DNA of 64,000 nucleotides from CAZQKW01 sp964594075 (GTDB lineage Bacteria; Desulfobacterota; WTBG01; CAIYCZ01). A program made the translations under genes and the position numbers. The stretch is from contig CAZQKW010000004.1 in the NCBI GenBank assembly GCA_964594075.1, forward strand, positions 59,902 through 123,901, in the 5' to 3' direction. The stretch's first letter is position 1; each line of letters begins with the position of its first letter. Under the pieces are notes generated by a model that was not told where the DNA came from, ran no database searches, and worked only from the letters and a program-made list of their open reading frames with translations. Below, piece after piece: positions 18,765-27,783 of this stretch.

Positions 18765-19322
18765 TTAAATGGGCAACTTATACTGTGCCGCTTTAAGCCC
18801 CATCGTTAGCAACGCGCCCAGCGCAATGGCAACCCCGTAACACAGCTTGGGCGGCTTTTCGTCTTCCGCTGCCGGTATCGGAATGAAGTTGCCGGTCCAT
18901 ACCAGTGTTTTTACGGTTGCGGTAATCCGTTTAAGCACCTTTTTACTTGCTTGAAAACGCACCAGTATAATGAAGACGGCATAGATGCCACCGATAATTC
19001 CAGTAAACAAGAAGGCGTTGAGGACATTTTTGGGTCCGAGCACCGCGCCTACTGCTCCCATGAGCTTGACATCTCCAGCACCCATAGCTCCAAACACATA
19101 AAAAATACCCAAGGTTATCAAACCCGTTAGCAAACCGACGACGCTAAAAAACAAACCATGTATTCCGTTATAAAAAAAATTGTAGGTGAATGCAATAATA
19201 ATGGTAGGATATGTAATAAGGTTGGGTATTTTTCTAATAAAGAGATCTATGATTGCGGCAACTATTAAGATACCGGCCAAAGCATACATTAAATAACAAT
19301 CCATTGCAGACTGTTCAGCCAT
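18765..19322 (-). CDS. cpaA: CpaA/TadV prepilin peptidase (A24 family)
   Basis: 185 residues, mostly hydrophobic, five to six membrane segments. The two aspartates expected of type IV prepilin peptidases are visible: Asp in AAIIDLFIRKIPN near residue 26 and the GAGDVKLMGAVGAVLG motif near 83. It would cleave the Flp pilins and TadE after the conserved Gly. A GGGGGT ribosome-binding site lies close to the ATG. It is a short enzyme with no N-methylation domain, as usual for TadV. Confidence 0.93.
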   Translation of the reverse strand: MAEQSAMDCYLMYALAGILIVAAIIDLFIRKIPNLITYPTIIIAFTYNFFYNGIHGLFFSVVGLLTGLITLGIFYVFGAMGAGDVKLMGAVGAVLGPKNVLNAFLFTGIIGGIYAVFIILVRFQASKKVLKRITATVKTLVWTGNFIPIPAAEDEKPPKLCYGVAIALGALLTMGLKAAQYKLPI

Positions 19323-19508
19323 TTTACCCCCGCTTTTGCCTTTTGTGCTAATCGGCCGGATTTGATATTTTGTTGATTATCTTGGATATTATGTTAATTA
19401 AATTAAAACTCTGCTTGAACAATTGAAAAGTATTAAAACTTAACCTGTCTTCGAGTATCATAATTTTTTAAAAAATACAGGAAAAGTTTTCGCAGAATTT
19501 TTTTGTGC

Positions 19509-19682
19509 TTAACTCCCGGCGTTCATTACCTCTGTTGCCGTAGAATCAAATAAGGTGCTCAAGTTTTGTCCAAGGAGAGTAACAGCTGCAAGAATAATGA
19601 CCGCAATAAGCGCTAACATAAGACCATACTCTACTGCAGTCGCTCCATCTTCGGCACGATAGAATTTTTTGAGGCTATCCAT
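19509..19682 (-). CDS. flp: Flp pilin 1
   Basis: 57 residues: MDSLKKFYRAEDG, then the cleavage site and ATAVEYGLMLALIAVIILAAVTLLG. Processing after Gly13 would leave Glu at +5 and Tyr at +6, the defining Flp motif. AAAAGGA lies 8 bases before the ATG. It is about 65 percent identical to the pilin gene immediately upstream, from which it is separated by a strong hairpin. It is the likely minor or differently expressed copy. Confidence 0.93.
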   Translation of the reverse strand: MDSLKKFYRAEDGATAVEYGLMLALIAVIILAAVTLLGQNLSTLFDSTATEVMNAGS

Positions 19683-19700
19683 ATGGATTCCTTTTTATAT

Positions 19701-19737
19701 AAACTTCCCCTATCACTTTTAATGATAGGGGAAGTTT
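19701..19737 (-). terminator. Perfect 15-bp hairpin between the two pilin genes (attenuator)
   Basis: AAACTTCCCCTATCA (19701-19715) pairs perfectly with 19723-19737 around a 7-base loop. On the minus strand it follows the flp2 stop and is trailed by TTTATAT, a poor U-tract, so it may be a partial terminator or an RNA-stabilising stem that makes flp2 more abundant than flp1 and the downstream operon. Confidence 0.65.
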
Positions 19738-19757
19738 TGTGTATGGGTTAATTGCTA

Positions 19758-19931
19758 TTACTGACCTGCCTGTCCTACCTCGGTTGCAACTGAATCAAAT
19801 TTTGTGCTTAAGTTCTGACCGAGCAAGGTGACAGCTGCGATGATCACGATCGCAATTAAGGCTACCATAAGCCCATATTCAACTGCGGTAGCTCCTTCTT
19901 CATCACGAAAGAATTTTTTTAAGCGTTCCAT
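19758..19931 (-). CDS. flp: Flp pilin 2 (probable major pilin)
   Basis: 57 residues: MERLKKFFRDEEG, then ATAVEYGLMVALIAIVIIAAVTLLG. Cleavage by CpaA after Gly13 gives Glu5/Tyr6. GGGAGA lies 7 bases before the ATG. It is first in the Tad run, preceded by two sigma70-like promoters and followed by a stable hairpin, an arrangement that suits a highly expressed structural pilin. Confidence 0.94.
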   Translation of the reverse strand: MERLKKFFRDEEGATAVEYGLMVALIAIVIIAAVTLLGQNLSTKFDSVATEVGQAGQ

Positions 19932-19965
19932 AATTTTCTCCCTTTTAAAAATTGTTTGTGTTTAA

Positions 19966-19995
19966 ATAATAGAAAACCAAAAAACCATTTGTCAA
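19966..19995 (-). promoter_or_regulatory. Sigma70-type promoter for flp2 (proximal)
   Basis: On the minus strand TTGACA (19990-19995) is followed after 18 bases by TATTAT (19966-19971), placing transcription start near 19959, about 28 bases before the pilin ATG. Confidence 0.55.
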
Positions 19996-20005
19996 CTAAT
20001 TTTTT

Positions 20006-20018
20006 CACCTCCTTTCTA
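20006..20018 (-). promoter_or_regulatory. Orphan perfect Shine-Dalgarno in the flp leader
   Basis: Minus-strand AGAAAGGAGGTGA is a full anti-16S match but no gene starts in the usual window. A TTG 12 bases downstream opens only a 16-codon frame. It could initiate a leader peptide or act as a ribosome standby or mRNA-stabilising site for transcripts from the distal promoter. Confidence 0.4.
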
Positions 20019-20061
20019 AAATTATTTCCAATAAATCATTAAAAAATGTTTCTTGCCATAT

Positions 20062-20090
20062 ATTATCGTAAAAAAAATTTTTAATGTCAA
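20062..20090 (-). promoter_or_regulatory. Sigma70-type promoter for flp2 (distal)
   Basis: On the minus strand TTGACA (20085-20090), a 17-base spacer, then GATAAT (20062-20067). A transcript from here would have a leader of about 125 bases including the orphan Shine-Dalgarno. Confidence 0.5.
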
Positions 20091-20311
20091 TTGAAATCTT
20101 TGCAGGCATTTTTTACATTTTTTAAAAAAATAAACTTATTTACCAGGTAAAAAATGGCTTTGTATTGACCCAAAACCATTTAATCATACCTTTGTAACCT
20201 GACTCTCTAAAGCTACTATCTCATTCAACAATGAACTGCAGTGATTATTAAAACATAAAGTGCTGTAGATCTGGTGGCGCAATGGCAATCTTTTAAAACT
20301 TAAATGCGCAC

Positions 20312-20440
20312 AGGCTGTTGAAAAGGTGTCATTCTGAACGAAGTGAAGAATCTCAACTTTAGCACGGCTTGGCAATTCAAAAAGGTAAGACTGAATCCCG
20401 CATCACACCCTTAGTCCTATCACGTTTTTCAACAAGCCGA
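20312..20440. repeat. MITE-like element with GTCATTCTGAACG core
   Basis: AGGCTGTTGAAAAGGTG near 20312-20328 is inverted as CACGTTTTTCAACAAGCC at 20421-20438. Between them lies GTCATTCTGAACGAAGTGAAG (20329-20349), the same core as the other dispersed copies. This shows the core riding in a small palindromic element of about 128 bp. The rest of the 19932-20633 gap is AT-rich, with the two promoters and no gene. Confidence 0.65.
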
Positions 20441-20633
20441 TAAACGGTAACAGGTTTAATATGGTCGCATAAAAAAATTCAATGTTTTTAATTATAGGTT
20501 TAACTTTATTAAATGCAAGGGCAAAATTTTTATTTTGTTTGTAATAAGAAGAAGAAAAATGGCCATAGAAAAAAATATATGTATTAAATCATCTTTTAGG
20601 AATTTTCCTGATTTCATCAATTCAAGGAAAGTG

Positions 20634-22124
20634 TTAATCAAAGGAACGGCTAAAAAGGGCGGCACCAGAATCACTATATATTTGTTTCCAGCCAAATTCT
20701 TTATTCAAGGCGCCGGACAGTTTAGACCCATTTTTTATAAGTATCAAGTTGGGCGGATACCTGGTTAGAAAGTCCTTCCAGCCTCGCCGGCAAAAAATGA
20801 AATCAAAGTATTCTCTGGTTATGCGTTCCGGGTAAACCTGTTCATATCGACCATCAAGAGAAACACGACAAAGGGGGTGCAGTTCCCAAATTAGATATTC
20901 TCCCCAATGAAACTCAGTTAATATGTTTCCGGACAACTCCTGTTCTTTGATATAATTAACTGCACCTGATGGATAAAAAACGCTAAATTTTTTATCTTTA
21001 TTTGGCTGCGAAGGAAGTGTCAGGCTCATGGGGTTCTGATTTATAATTTTTACCGTCAAAATGAGCGCCAACACTACAGCGCAAGCTGTGGGGGTTTTCC
21101 AGCCGATGCGATCCTGAATCCCTCTAATTAACACATCCGATTTCATTGCATTTAAAAAGTCTGACAGCCAGACCGGCATATAGGCACCGGCAAGCAACAG
21201 AAAAAAACAAATATGCCGTTGCTGTTTCAGCCCTAAAAAGAGGGTTAAACCTAAAACCAGATAGACTGTCAGTTCGCGCGGTTTACGCCATAATAATAGC
21301 AGGACTAAAAAAATAATTATGAACAGTATATAAATAATCGCGAAATTGTTTAATACGCCGTATTTGTATCCCGCGTAAACAGAGAACCATTCGATTAGCT
21401 CTGGACGGGGCATTGGCAAAGATCGAGCAAAAAAACGCCAGTACTCAATGCCGTATGGATTTATAAGCGTTGCAAGAGATGAAAAGACGAGAACCATGAC
21501 ATACGGGACAAACGGTTTGCGGGCTATTGCTTCCCCTGCTGCATATAAAGCAAGCAGTCCAAGCCCAACCAAGAAGCCGCCGTGCAGGTTACACCACAAT
21601 ATCTGAGTGGGAATTATCCACCATAAAATCTGCCATCGTCTTGTTGTTCGGGTAGTTTCCAACAAATAAAGCGTCACGGCAAAGAAAAAAAAAGTAAAAA
21701 TCTGTGCTCTGACTGGACTGTACCCAAAATCAAGTATGCCGCCGATTGCAATTAAAATAAGTACGGCTGAATAGTAGTTGGCACCGCGTCTTACCGCAGT
21801 TAAAAATATAAACCCCATGGTTGCCAGCCCAATGCTGTATTTAAGCAACTGCAAGGCGGCAGCCCCAAATTTCTGATACAGCGGGAAAAAAAGCACCCCG
21901 GTAAGCCACTCATGAAAAACCCACGTATCATGCGTCGGAAGGTAGGCAAAAATATCTTTATATGGGAACTTGCCGGTTTCCCAGAACAGCCTTCCAAACG
22001 TCAGGTAGCCCCACAAGTCTACATCTGCGACTGTGTAAGTCAGAACATAGGCAGCAAACACCAGATACAATAACGAGAGAACGGTTTTTTTAACTAAATC
22101 TATGAAGTTATTTCCAACCTGCAT
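20634..22124 (-). CDS. Polytopic membrane protein, GT-C glycosyltransferase-like
   Basis: 496 residues with about ten to eleven hydrophobic segments. The first periplasmic loop has DVDLWGYLTFGRLFWETGKFPYKDIFAY and HEWLTG, and a later loop has WCNLHGGFLVGLG and NPYGIEYW, resembling PMT/ArnT-like GT-C enzymes that use polyprenyl-linked sugars. A short soluble C-terminal domain (about 400-496) follows. The exact family is not recognised and no catalytic residue is proven. It is separated from the next GT-C-like gene by 48 bases, so the two are probably co-transcribed. A role in modifying surface glycans or pilins is only a guess from proximity. Confidence 0.6.
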   Translation of the reverse strand: MQVGNNFIDLVKKTVLSLLYLVFAAYVLTYTVADVDLWGYLTFGRLFWETGKFPYKDIFAYLPTHDTWVFHEWLTGVLFFPLYQKFGAAALQLLKYSIGLATMGFIFLTAVRRGANYYSAVLILIAIGGILDFGYSPVRAQIFTFFFFAVTLYLLETTRTTRRWQILWWIIPTQILWCNLHGGFLVGLGLLALYAAGEAIARKPFVPYVMVLVFSSLATLINPYGIEYWRFFARSLPMPRPELIEWFSVYAGYKYGVLNNFAIIYILFIIIFLVLLLLWRKPRELTVYLVLGLTLFLGLKQQRHICFFLLLAGAYMPVWLSDFLNAMKSDVLIRGIQDRIGWKTPTACAVVLALILTVKIINQNPMSLTLPSQPNKDKKFSVFYPSGAVNYIKEQELSGNILTEFHWGEYLIWELHPLCRVSLDGRYEQVYPERITREYFDFIFCRRGWKDFLTRYPPNLILIKNGSKLSGALNKEFGWKQIYSDSGAALFSRSFD

Positions 22125-22172
22125 TTTCCTAAATTACCGGAAGAGTTTTACTGCGCATCAAAACAGACCGTG

Positions 22173-23828
22173 TTATGTCTCTATCTTATAAAGGAAGACT
22201 GCCATATACCAAATTCCCTGGCCAAACCTGTTACTACTCCCCCGAAAGGTGAAAGGCCAGCTCTTTTCTAGTCGCAGATAATTGGCAGTGCCACTGCCAA
22301 ATAGCTTGTCCGCAAGCTGTTTCAGTTCTTTGTCCTCGCCATTCTCAATAAGGCCATGATTTACCAAATAGGCAATACCCTGCTTTTTCAGCAGCTCTCC
22401 GGCGGTTCCATGTTTTAGGGCATTCGCATAAACTATGGAGTTTACCACCCCATCAATATTGATTATTTTCTGGGAGGTAAAATAGCCAATGACGCCTGCA
22501 TCCCAGGATCCAAGAATGGCATTTGGGGACAGATTTTTTGAAATCCACTCGCCGGCTTTTTGATTAGTAATGCACATGGAAAGGAATCGTGGATCAACCA
22601 CACTCGAATTCATTGCAATCACACACAGAGCTAATGGCGCTGAGATGACCAATTTAACTTTTATCAGCGAAGATTTATGTGGTTGATACCGCAAATCATC
22701 CTTTCTGGCAGTGTTAAAGATATCAATGACAGCACATAAAAAGATGAGAAAAACATAGAGCACAAGGGGGCCAAAATACCAAAGCTGCGGAAAGACTTGC
22801 ATAATGGTGTAATACACAATAATCAGACAGCAAAACACTGCAAACCACCACGTGCGATTGATAAATTGTCTTAGACAGGGGAAGTTCGTTTTATTCTTCT
22901 TTGCCGGCAGATTAAACCTTGAAGCATGTTGTGTAGGCAATTTGCCCCAGTTTTTAAAAAGCCTTCCGATTATGCCGGAAAGGAGCAGGCCGACTGCAAG
23001 AACACCTGTCCTGCTGAGCGTTAAAGGAATGCGTTTTATTTCACCGCTAACCTGCCACGGACTTCCAAAGGTATTATAATTAAACAGAATAAATAGAACA
23101 ACAGCAGCCACAGGCAGGATAAAAAGCTCTGCAAGGCGACCCAATGATTTGAACCCTAATGAGACTGCCTCAAGCAGACAACAGATTCCTAAACAAATTA
23201 ATAATAATACGGCATCGGTCCGCGATAGAAAGCAAAGCATCCCTATTCCGCCCACTAGTATCCGCCAGCGTGGAGAAGTATCAGACAAAAACCTACTCTG
23301 TCTTATTATTGATTGGAATAGCAGAAAAGTATAACAGAGGGCATAAGCCGCTGATTCCAACCCATTTACAAATGTTCTTAAAAATAAAGGGCTGGCAGCT
23401 AACATTGCAAACAAAACCCAGATTGTTCTAAATGCATTTTTTGAGCGCGATGCATATGCTGACGGATCTATTTCAGGTTGGCTCTGTGAAATTATGATAT
23501 TAATGATATGCCCCATTATCAAACAGACGCATAGCCACAGAATAATTTGGCCGGACAACAAAATGCGTACTGCGGTCAGCCCATCGAAACCGAACCAGTA
23601 AACAGGAATACATATAAGCAACCAGAGAGGATGAAATCCATTGGTCGGATTTATTCTATCAAAAGTAAAGCCATATCCCTGCGCTACATTGCGGGCAATT
23701 TCAAAATAATAAAAAGCATCATCAAAACAGAGAACATACGGTGTATATTCCCAGAGCCAGATCGCCAATAGCCATCCACAATAAAGTGAAAGTAAAATTA
23801 AATAAAATTTCTTAGTAAAGACTGTCAT
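22173..23828 (-). CDS. Polytopic membrane protein, GT-C/ArnT-like
   Basis: 551 residues, ten or more membrane segments. The first loop reads CFDDAFYYFEIARNVAQGYGFTFD followed by INPTNGFHPLW; an acidic pair in the first loop is the usual catalytic signature of GT-C glycosyltransferases. The soluble C-terminal part (about 420-551) contains DAGVIGYFTSQKIINIDGVVN. Homologous proteins are usually annotated hypothetical or glycosyltransferase family 39. It precedes the other GT-C-like gene on the same strand and starts after the RCC1 terminator. Confidence 0.65.
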   Translation of the reverse strand: MTVFTKKFYLILLSLYCGWLLAIWLWEYTPYVLCFDDAFYYFEIARNVAQGYGFTFDRINPTNGFHPLWLLICIPVYWFGFDGLTAVRILLSGQIILWLCVCLIMGHIINIIISQSQPEIDPSAYASRSKNAFRTIWVLFAMLAASPLFLRTFVNGLESAAYALCYTFLLFQSIIRQSRFLSDTSPRWRILVGGIGMLCFLSRTDAVLLLICLGICCLLEAVSLGFKSLGRLAELFILPVAAVVLFILFNYNTFGSPWQVSGEIKRIPLTLSRTGVLAVGLLLSGIIGRLFKNWGKLPTQHASRFNLPAKKNKTNFPCLRQFINRTWWFAVFCCLIIVYYTIMQVFPQLWYFGPLVLYVFLIFLCAVIDIFNTARKDDLRYQPHKSSLIKVKLVISAPLALCVIAMNSSVVDPRFLSMCITNQKAGEWISKNLSPNAILGSWDAGVIGYFTSQKIINIDGVVNSIVYANALKHGTAGELLKKQGIAYLVNHGLIENGEDKELKQLADKLFGSGTANYLRLEKSWPFTFRGSSNRFGQGIWYMAVFLYKIET

Positions 23829-23859
23829 AAATTATAGTGAACTATTTATTTAATCATCC

Positions 23860-23894
23860 AGAAATAAAAGGCAGAACCATTGCTGACTCTGCCT
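23860..23894 (-). terminator. Rho-independent terminator of the RCC1 gene
   Basis: AGGCAGA (23869-23875) pairs with TCTGCCT (23888-23894); on the minus strand the stem is followed by TTTTATTTCT. The plus-strand side also carries a T7 run at 23900-23906. Confidence 0.65.
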
Positions 23895-23982
23895 CGTTCT
23901 TTTTTTGTCCTACCTCTTTACCTTTTAATCAATCCACATTTTTCGACCTACCTTACCAAAGCACGCATAACGATTACCCTGT

Positions 23983-25344
23983 TTAACACTCCGGTTCACA
24001 CTGGGGCTGGCCGCAGCCGCCGCAACCGGGGTCAACGTCGCACACATCGCCAACGCCGTCGTTATCCGCATCCATTTGTTGCGCATTGCAGTTATCCGGG
24101 CAATTGTCGCAGCTATCGGGCACGCCGTCACCGTCCCGGTCTGGAAACACACAGTCACCCAGAGCAAACGGGGTGGCAGGAGGAATAATAACATCCACCG
24201 GAAGGGAACTGTCAATTATTGTATTATTGCCAAGCTGCCCTTCAGAATTATCGCCCCAGGTTTTCATGGTGCAGCCCGCAGGAATCGCCGCAGTATGAAA
24301 ATTTCCGGCGCCAATGCTGATGGCAGCGCCGATGTTCAAAACCGCTACCGGCACTTTTCTCAAGGTCTGGGTGCCGTCGCCAAGCTGGCCATCGGAATTC
24401 AGACCCCAGGCCCATACCGTGCAGTCGCTCCTGAGCGCTGCTGAATGATACTTTCCCGCAGCGACCGCCTCGACATTACTTAACGTGCTGACTTTTACTG
24501 GCATGGTTTTATTGGTGAGGGAATTGATGCCAAGCTGCCCGCTTTCATTGAGCCCCCATGCCCAGACGGTTTTGTCAGCCTTGATAGCCAGATTATGCCA
24601 CCCGCCGGCTGCAAGCGCCACAACGCCGGTAAAGCCACCGCCGCCGGCATCAAGGACCTGCACCGGAGCTAATCGGGTAGTGGTGGTATTGTCTCCAAGC
24701 TGTCCGTATTTATTAACACCCCATGCCCAGACCGTGCCGTCGCTTTTAAGCGCAATGCTGTGAAATGTGCCGGCACCTATTGCTACGACCCCGCTCAGCC
24801 CGCTCACCTGAGTTGCTTTGGTTTTGTCTCGGGTTGACCCGATGCCAAGCTGCCCATAATTATTGCGTCCCCACGCCCAAACCGTGCCGTCACTCTTTAA
24901 TGCCAGCGAGTGATATTCGCCGCCTGCGATCGCAACCACCCCGCTCAAACTGCTTACGACCACCGGTGTTGTTTTGTCTTTTGTGGTGCCGTCGCCAAGC
25001 TGCCCATAAAGATTTGATCCCCATGCGCGGACGGTGCCATCGCTTTTAAGCGCCAGCGTGTGAAATGAACCGGCAGCAACTGCGACAACACTGGTCAAAC
25101 CGCTCACCTGCACGGGTGTCAGTTTGTCTATGACTGTCCCGTCGCCAAGCTGGCCGGAGGCATTTGCACCCCACGCCCAGACCGTGCCGTCGCTTTTAAT
25201 GCTTACTGTGTGCCATTCCCCGCCTTCCATCATGGGCTCTGACTGCGCCCATGCCGGGCCGGCTGCAAAAATGCCCAGCACGAAATAAAAGGACATGATT
25301 ATGCAGCACATTGTTTTTAGTTGAATGGACCTGCTATGTTTCAT
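23983..25344 (-). CDS. Exported RCC1-repeat propeller with C-terminal Ca-binding repeats
   Basis: 453 residues from the ATG at 25344, which has AGGAGGG 9 bases upstream (an earlier ATG lacks one). A signal peptide ends near PAWAQ. Seven repeats of about 50 residues follow, each with a WAWGxNxxGQLGDG core, enough for one seven-bladed RCC1 beta-propeller. The C-terminal 55 residues (DRDGDGVPDSCDNCPDNC, DADNDGVGDVCD) are thrombospondin type-3 like calcium-binding repeats rich in Cys, ending GCGGCGQPQCEPEC. Probably a secreted or surface protein. Bacterial RCC1 proteins are not linked to chromosome condensation; the function here is unknown. Confidence 0.85.
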   Translation of the reverse strand: MKHSRSIQLKTMCCIIMSFYFVLGIFAAGPAWAQSEPMMEGGEWHTVSIKSDGTVWAWGANASGQLGDGTVIDKLTPVQVSGLTSVVAVAAGSFHTLALKSDGTVRAWGSNLYGQLGDGTTKDKTTPVVVSSLSGVVAIAGGEYHSLALKSDGTVWAWGRNNYGQLGIGSTRDKTKATQVSGLSGVVAIGAGTFHSIALKSDGTVWAWGVNKYGQLGDNTTTTRLAPVQVLDAGGGGFTGVVALAAGGWHNLAIKADKTVWAWGLNESGQLGINSLTNKTMPVKVSTLSNVEAVAAGKYHSAALRSDCTVWAWGLNSDGQLGDGTQTLRKVPVAVLNIGAAISIGAGNFHTAAIPAGCTMKTWGDNSEGQLGNNTIIDSSLPVDVIIPPATPFALGDCVFPDRDGDGVPDSCDNCPDNCNAQQMDADNDGVGDVCDVDPGCGGCGQPQCEPEC

Positions 25345-25425
25345 AAACGGTGCCCTCCTTTGAAAGGGGTACATAAAGATTGCGGTATTGTTGAGGTGTT
25401 GAGTTCTCCATTGGTTGCTAACTCA

Positions 25426-25492
25426 AGATTCTTCGCTGCGCTCAGAATGATAAGTATTATCCCGGAGATTCTTCGCTGCGCTCAGAATGACC
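25426..25492 (-). repeat. Two direct copies of the GTCATTCTGAACG-family repeat
   Basis: AGATTCTTCGCTGCGCTCAG continuing to AATGA occurs at 25426-25450 and again, identical over 25 bases, at 25466-25490, 40 bases apart in the same orientation. They lie upstream of the RCC1 gene; 25493-25630 contains nothing else recognised. Confidence 0.8.
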
Positions 25493-25630
25493 AAAAGGCA
25501 ATGAAGGGAAAGCAATTTTGGGTTTTGTTCATTATACGCCTGTTGCTTTACTATGGTCAAATGTAATCTTGGCAGGTCTTTGCCACTATCAGCATCAAAT
25601 AACAGGTTTTGAGAGGCTCATGCGGGCACT

Positions 25631-27691
25631 CTATCCCGCCGACCCCAGGGAAAACATGCTCTGCTTTTGCTCCATGATTTTTTTAACTTCCTGCAGGAGC
25701 GAATTCAAACTGAACGGTTTGAAGAGAATGCCGTCAGCAGTTGCCTTTAACATATCCGTTCCATCAGTATGGCCCGTGGTAATGAGAATGCGCACACACG
25801 GATCAATGCCGCGCAGACACTTCATACATGATTTACCGTCCATGACCGGCATGGACATGTCAAGCATCACCAGATCAATCCCGTTGCCGTTTTCCCGAAG
25901 TTTTTTATACAGCTCTATCGCTTCCTGACCATTGGCAGCCTCGCTCACCTGATACCCTGCTGTGGACAGCAATTCCTTTGCTATTTCGCGCAATTGCGGC
26001 TCGTCATCAACCACCAGTATGTGTTCGCCGGCCCCGACCGCGTTAAAACTTTCAATTTCCGGGGCGACTTCTTCTTCATACACTTCTTCCTCAACCGGCA
26101 GATATATTTTAAAACAGGTTCCCCTGTGGAGTTCGCTTTCGACCGCAATATGCCCGCCATAATTCTTGATTATGGAATATACAATGGCCAGTCCCAGGCC
26201 GGTTCCTTTTCCCGGTTCTTTAGTGGTGAAAAACGGATCAAAGATATGTTCCATGACATACTCCGACATGCCTTTCCCCGTATCCACGACTTCGATGAGG
26301 ACATAGTGCCCGGGGTGCTGCAGGGAGTTGGCCATGCAGTAGGATTCATCAAGCTCTGTGCGCCTGGTTCTAATGGTCAGTGCGCCGCCGTCAGGCATGG
26401 CATCGCGGGCATTGACCGCAAGATTGAGCAGCACCTGTTCAAGCTGATTGCTTTCCGCCCGGATAAACGGCAGATGGGGCTGGAGGTCTATGTTCAGTTC
26501 AATCTGCGGAGGAAGCGTCTGCCGGAGGAGGCGATGCATGCCGTCCACCAAATGTTTTATTTTCACCAGCTTCATTTCCCCGGTTTCGGAGCGGGAGAAG
26601 GCAAGCATTTTGCGGGTCAGACCGGCTGCCCGTTGACAGCTTACGTCAATGTCATCAATATAGACCGAGAGCGGATTATCCGTTTCAATCTTCATTTTCA
26701 TAAGCTGCACATAACCCTGAATGGCTGCCAGGATGTTGTTAAACTCATGCGCCATGCCGGCTGCCAGCGTTCCGACTGCTTCCAGCTTCTGGGAGCGTTG
26801 CAGTTGGATCTGCAGTTGCTCTTTTTCGGTTATGTCCTGCAGGGTTTCAATGGCGCCGATGACGTTGCCCTTTTCATCACGCAGCCGCGCAGCCAGAAAG
26901 TAGATATTTTTCTTGACTACCCCGCCGATGGTCAACTGGTCTGCGGCTTCATACGCCTCTGCTATGGCATGGCTGCGAAACAGCTTTTTTTCGCGGTAAA
27001 ATTGCTGCAGGGCATTTTCGTCCATATCAAGAACCAGATCGGCAAGCGCCGGCATGTTTTCATTCTGATAAAATATCTGACGGTTCAGGGGCCTGCCCAG
27101 TGCCACCTGTTTGATGATACCGGTCAGGTTTTCGCAGGCGCGATTCCAGACCACGACATTATGGTCCAAGTCAATAACAAAGGTAGGAATCGGGCTTCCA
27201 TCAAGAATAATTTCCAGTCGCTGCCGCTCCTTGATAACCGCTGCCTCGGCGCTACGGCGCTCGGCGATTTCCTGCTGCAGTTTATCCGTTAACTCCAGCA
27301 GTTCCATGGTGCGCTCCTGAACCCGGCTCTCCAATACCTGATTCACGCGTTTAATTTCCTGATCTTTCTGCCAGGTGGCGCCAATGGTAGAAGCAAACTC
27401 ATGGGCAAGAATGCCCAGTTCGTCACGCCGTTTGACCGAGATAATGGCGTCAATGGCTTCCCGTTTGCCTAAGCGTGATTGGATGGAAAATTTAGTGATG
27501 AGATTGGTCAGGGTGATAATGGGACTGATGATAACATGATAAAATATTAAAAAAAGCGCTGCCGAGAGAAACAGCCCGACGCCCAAAACCGGACCAGCGA
27601 GATATAATTTTTTATATAAGAAGCCAATACCAGCTAAATATAATATAAAATTAATGCAAATTATTATGATAAGTTTTTGTCTCAGTTTCAA
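25631..27691 (-). CDS. Hybrid sensor histidine kinase (HAMP-like, PAS, HisKA, HATPase, REC)
   Basis: 686 residues starting at a TTG (27691); no ATG or GTG fits the frame and AAAAGG lies upstream. Two membrane helices (about 7-25, 33-52), a HAMP-like region, a coiled coil (110-155), a PAS domain (about 156-290), HisKA with HEFNN (His315), a full HATPase (NLAVNARDAM, DTGKGM, GTGLGLAIVYS) and a C-terminal receiver with Asp611 in LVMLDMSMP. Very little periplasmic sequence lies between the helices, so sensing is likely membrane or cytoplasmic. It is divergent from the next kinase with 92 bases between the starts. The output partner is unknown. Confidence 0.92.
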   Translation of the reverse strand: MKLRQKLIIIICINFILYLAGIGFLYKKLYLAGPVLGVGLFLSAALFLIFYHVIISPIITLTNLITKFSIQSRLGKREAIDAIISVKRRDELGILAHEFASTIGATWQKDQEIKRVNQVLESRVQERTMELLELTDKLQQEIAERRSAEAAVIKERQRLEIILDGSPIPTFVIDLDHNVVVWNRACENLTGIIKQVALGRPLNRQIFYQNENMPALADLVLDMDENALQQFYREKKLFRSHAIAEAYEAADQLTIGGVVKKNIYFLAARLRDEKGNVIGAIETLQDITEKEQLQIQLQRSQKLEAVGTLAAGMAHEFNNILAAIQGYVQLMKMKIETDNPLSVYIDDIDVSCQRAAGLTRKMLAFSRSETGEMKLVKIKHLVDGMHRLLRQTLPPQIELNIDLQPHLPFIRAESNQLEQVLLNLAVNARDAMPDGGALTIRTRRTELDESYCMANSLQHPGHYVLIEVVDTGKGMSEYVMEHIFDPFFTTKEPGKGTGLGLAIVYSIIKNYGGHIAVESELHRGTCFKIYLPVEEEVYEEEVAPEIESFNAVGAGEHILVVDDEPQLREIAKELLSTAGYQVSEAANGQEAIELYKKLRENGNGIDLVMLDMSMPVMDGKSCMKCLRGIDPCVRILITTGHTDGTDMLKATADGILFKPFSLNSLLQEVKKIMEQKQSMFSLGSAG

Positions 27692-27783
27692 AACATTAAA
27701 CCTTTTAAAATGGCCATAATTTGTTAAGATAATTTGAATAAATTTCTTGTCTAACTTTCGGTTTTTATTTAGAATTCTTTAGA

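Noticed and set aside
20184..20375. Minus-strand 63-codon frame in the pilin upstream gap
   Set aside because: It covers a dispersed repeat and has no ribosome-binding site.
26170..26352. Frames opposite or within the hybrid kinase
   Set aside because: Shadows of the HATPase-coding sequence in other frames.
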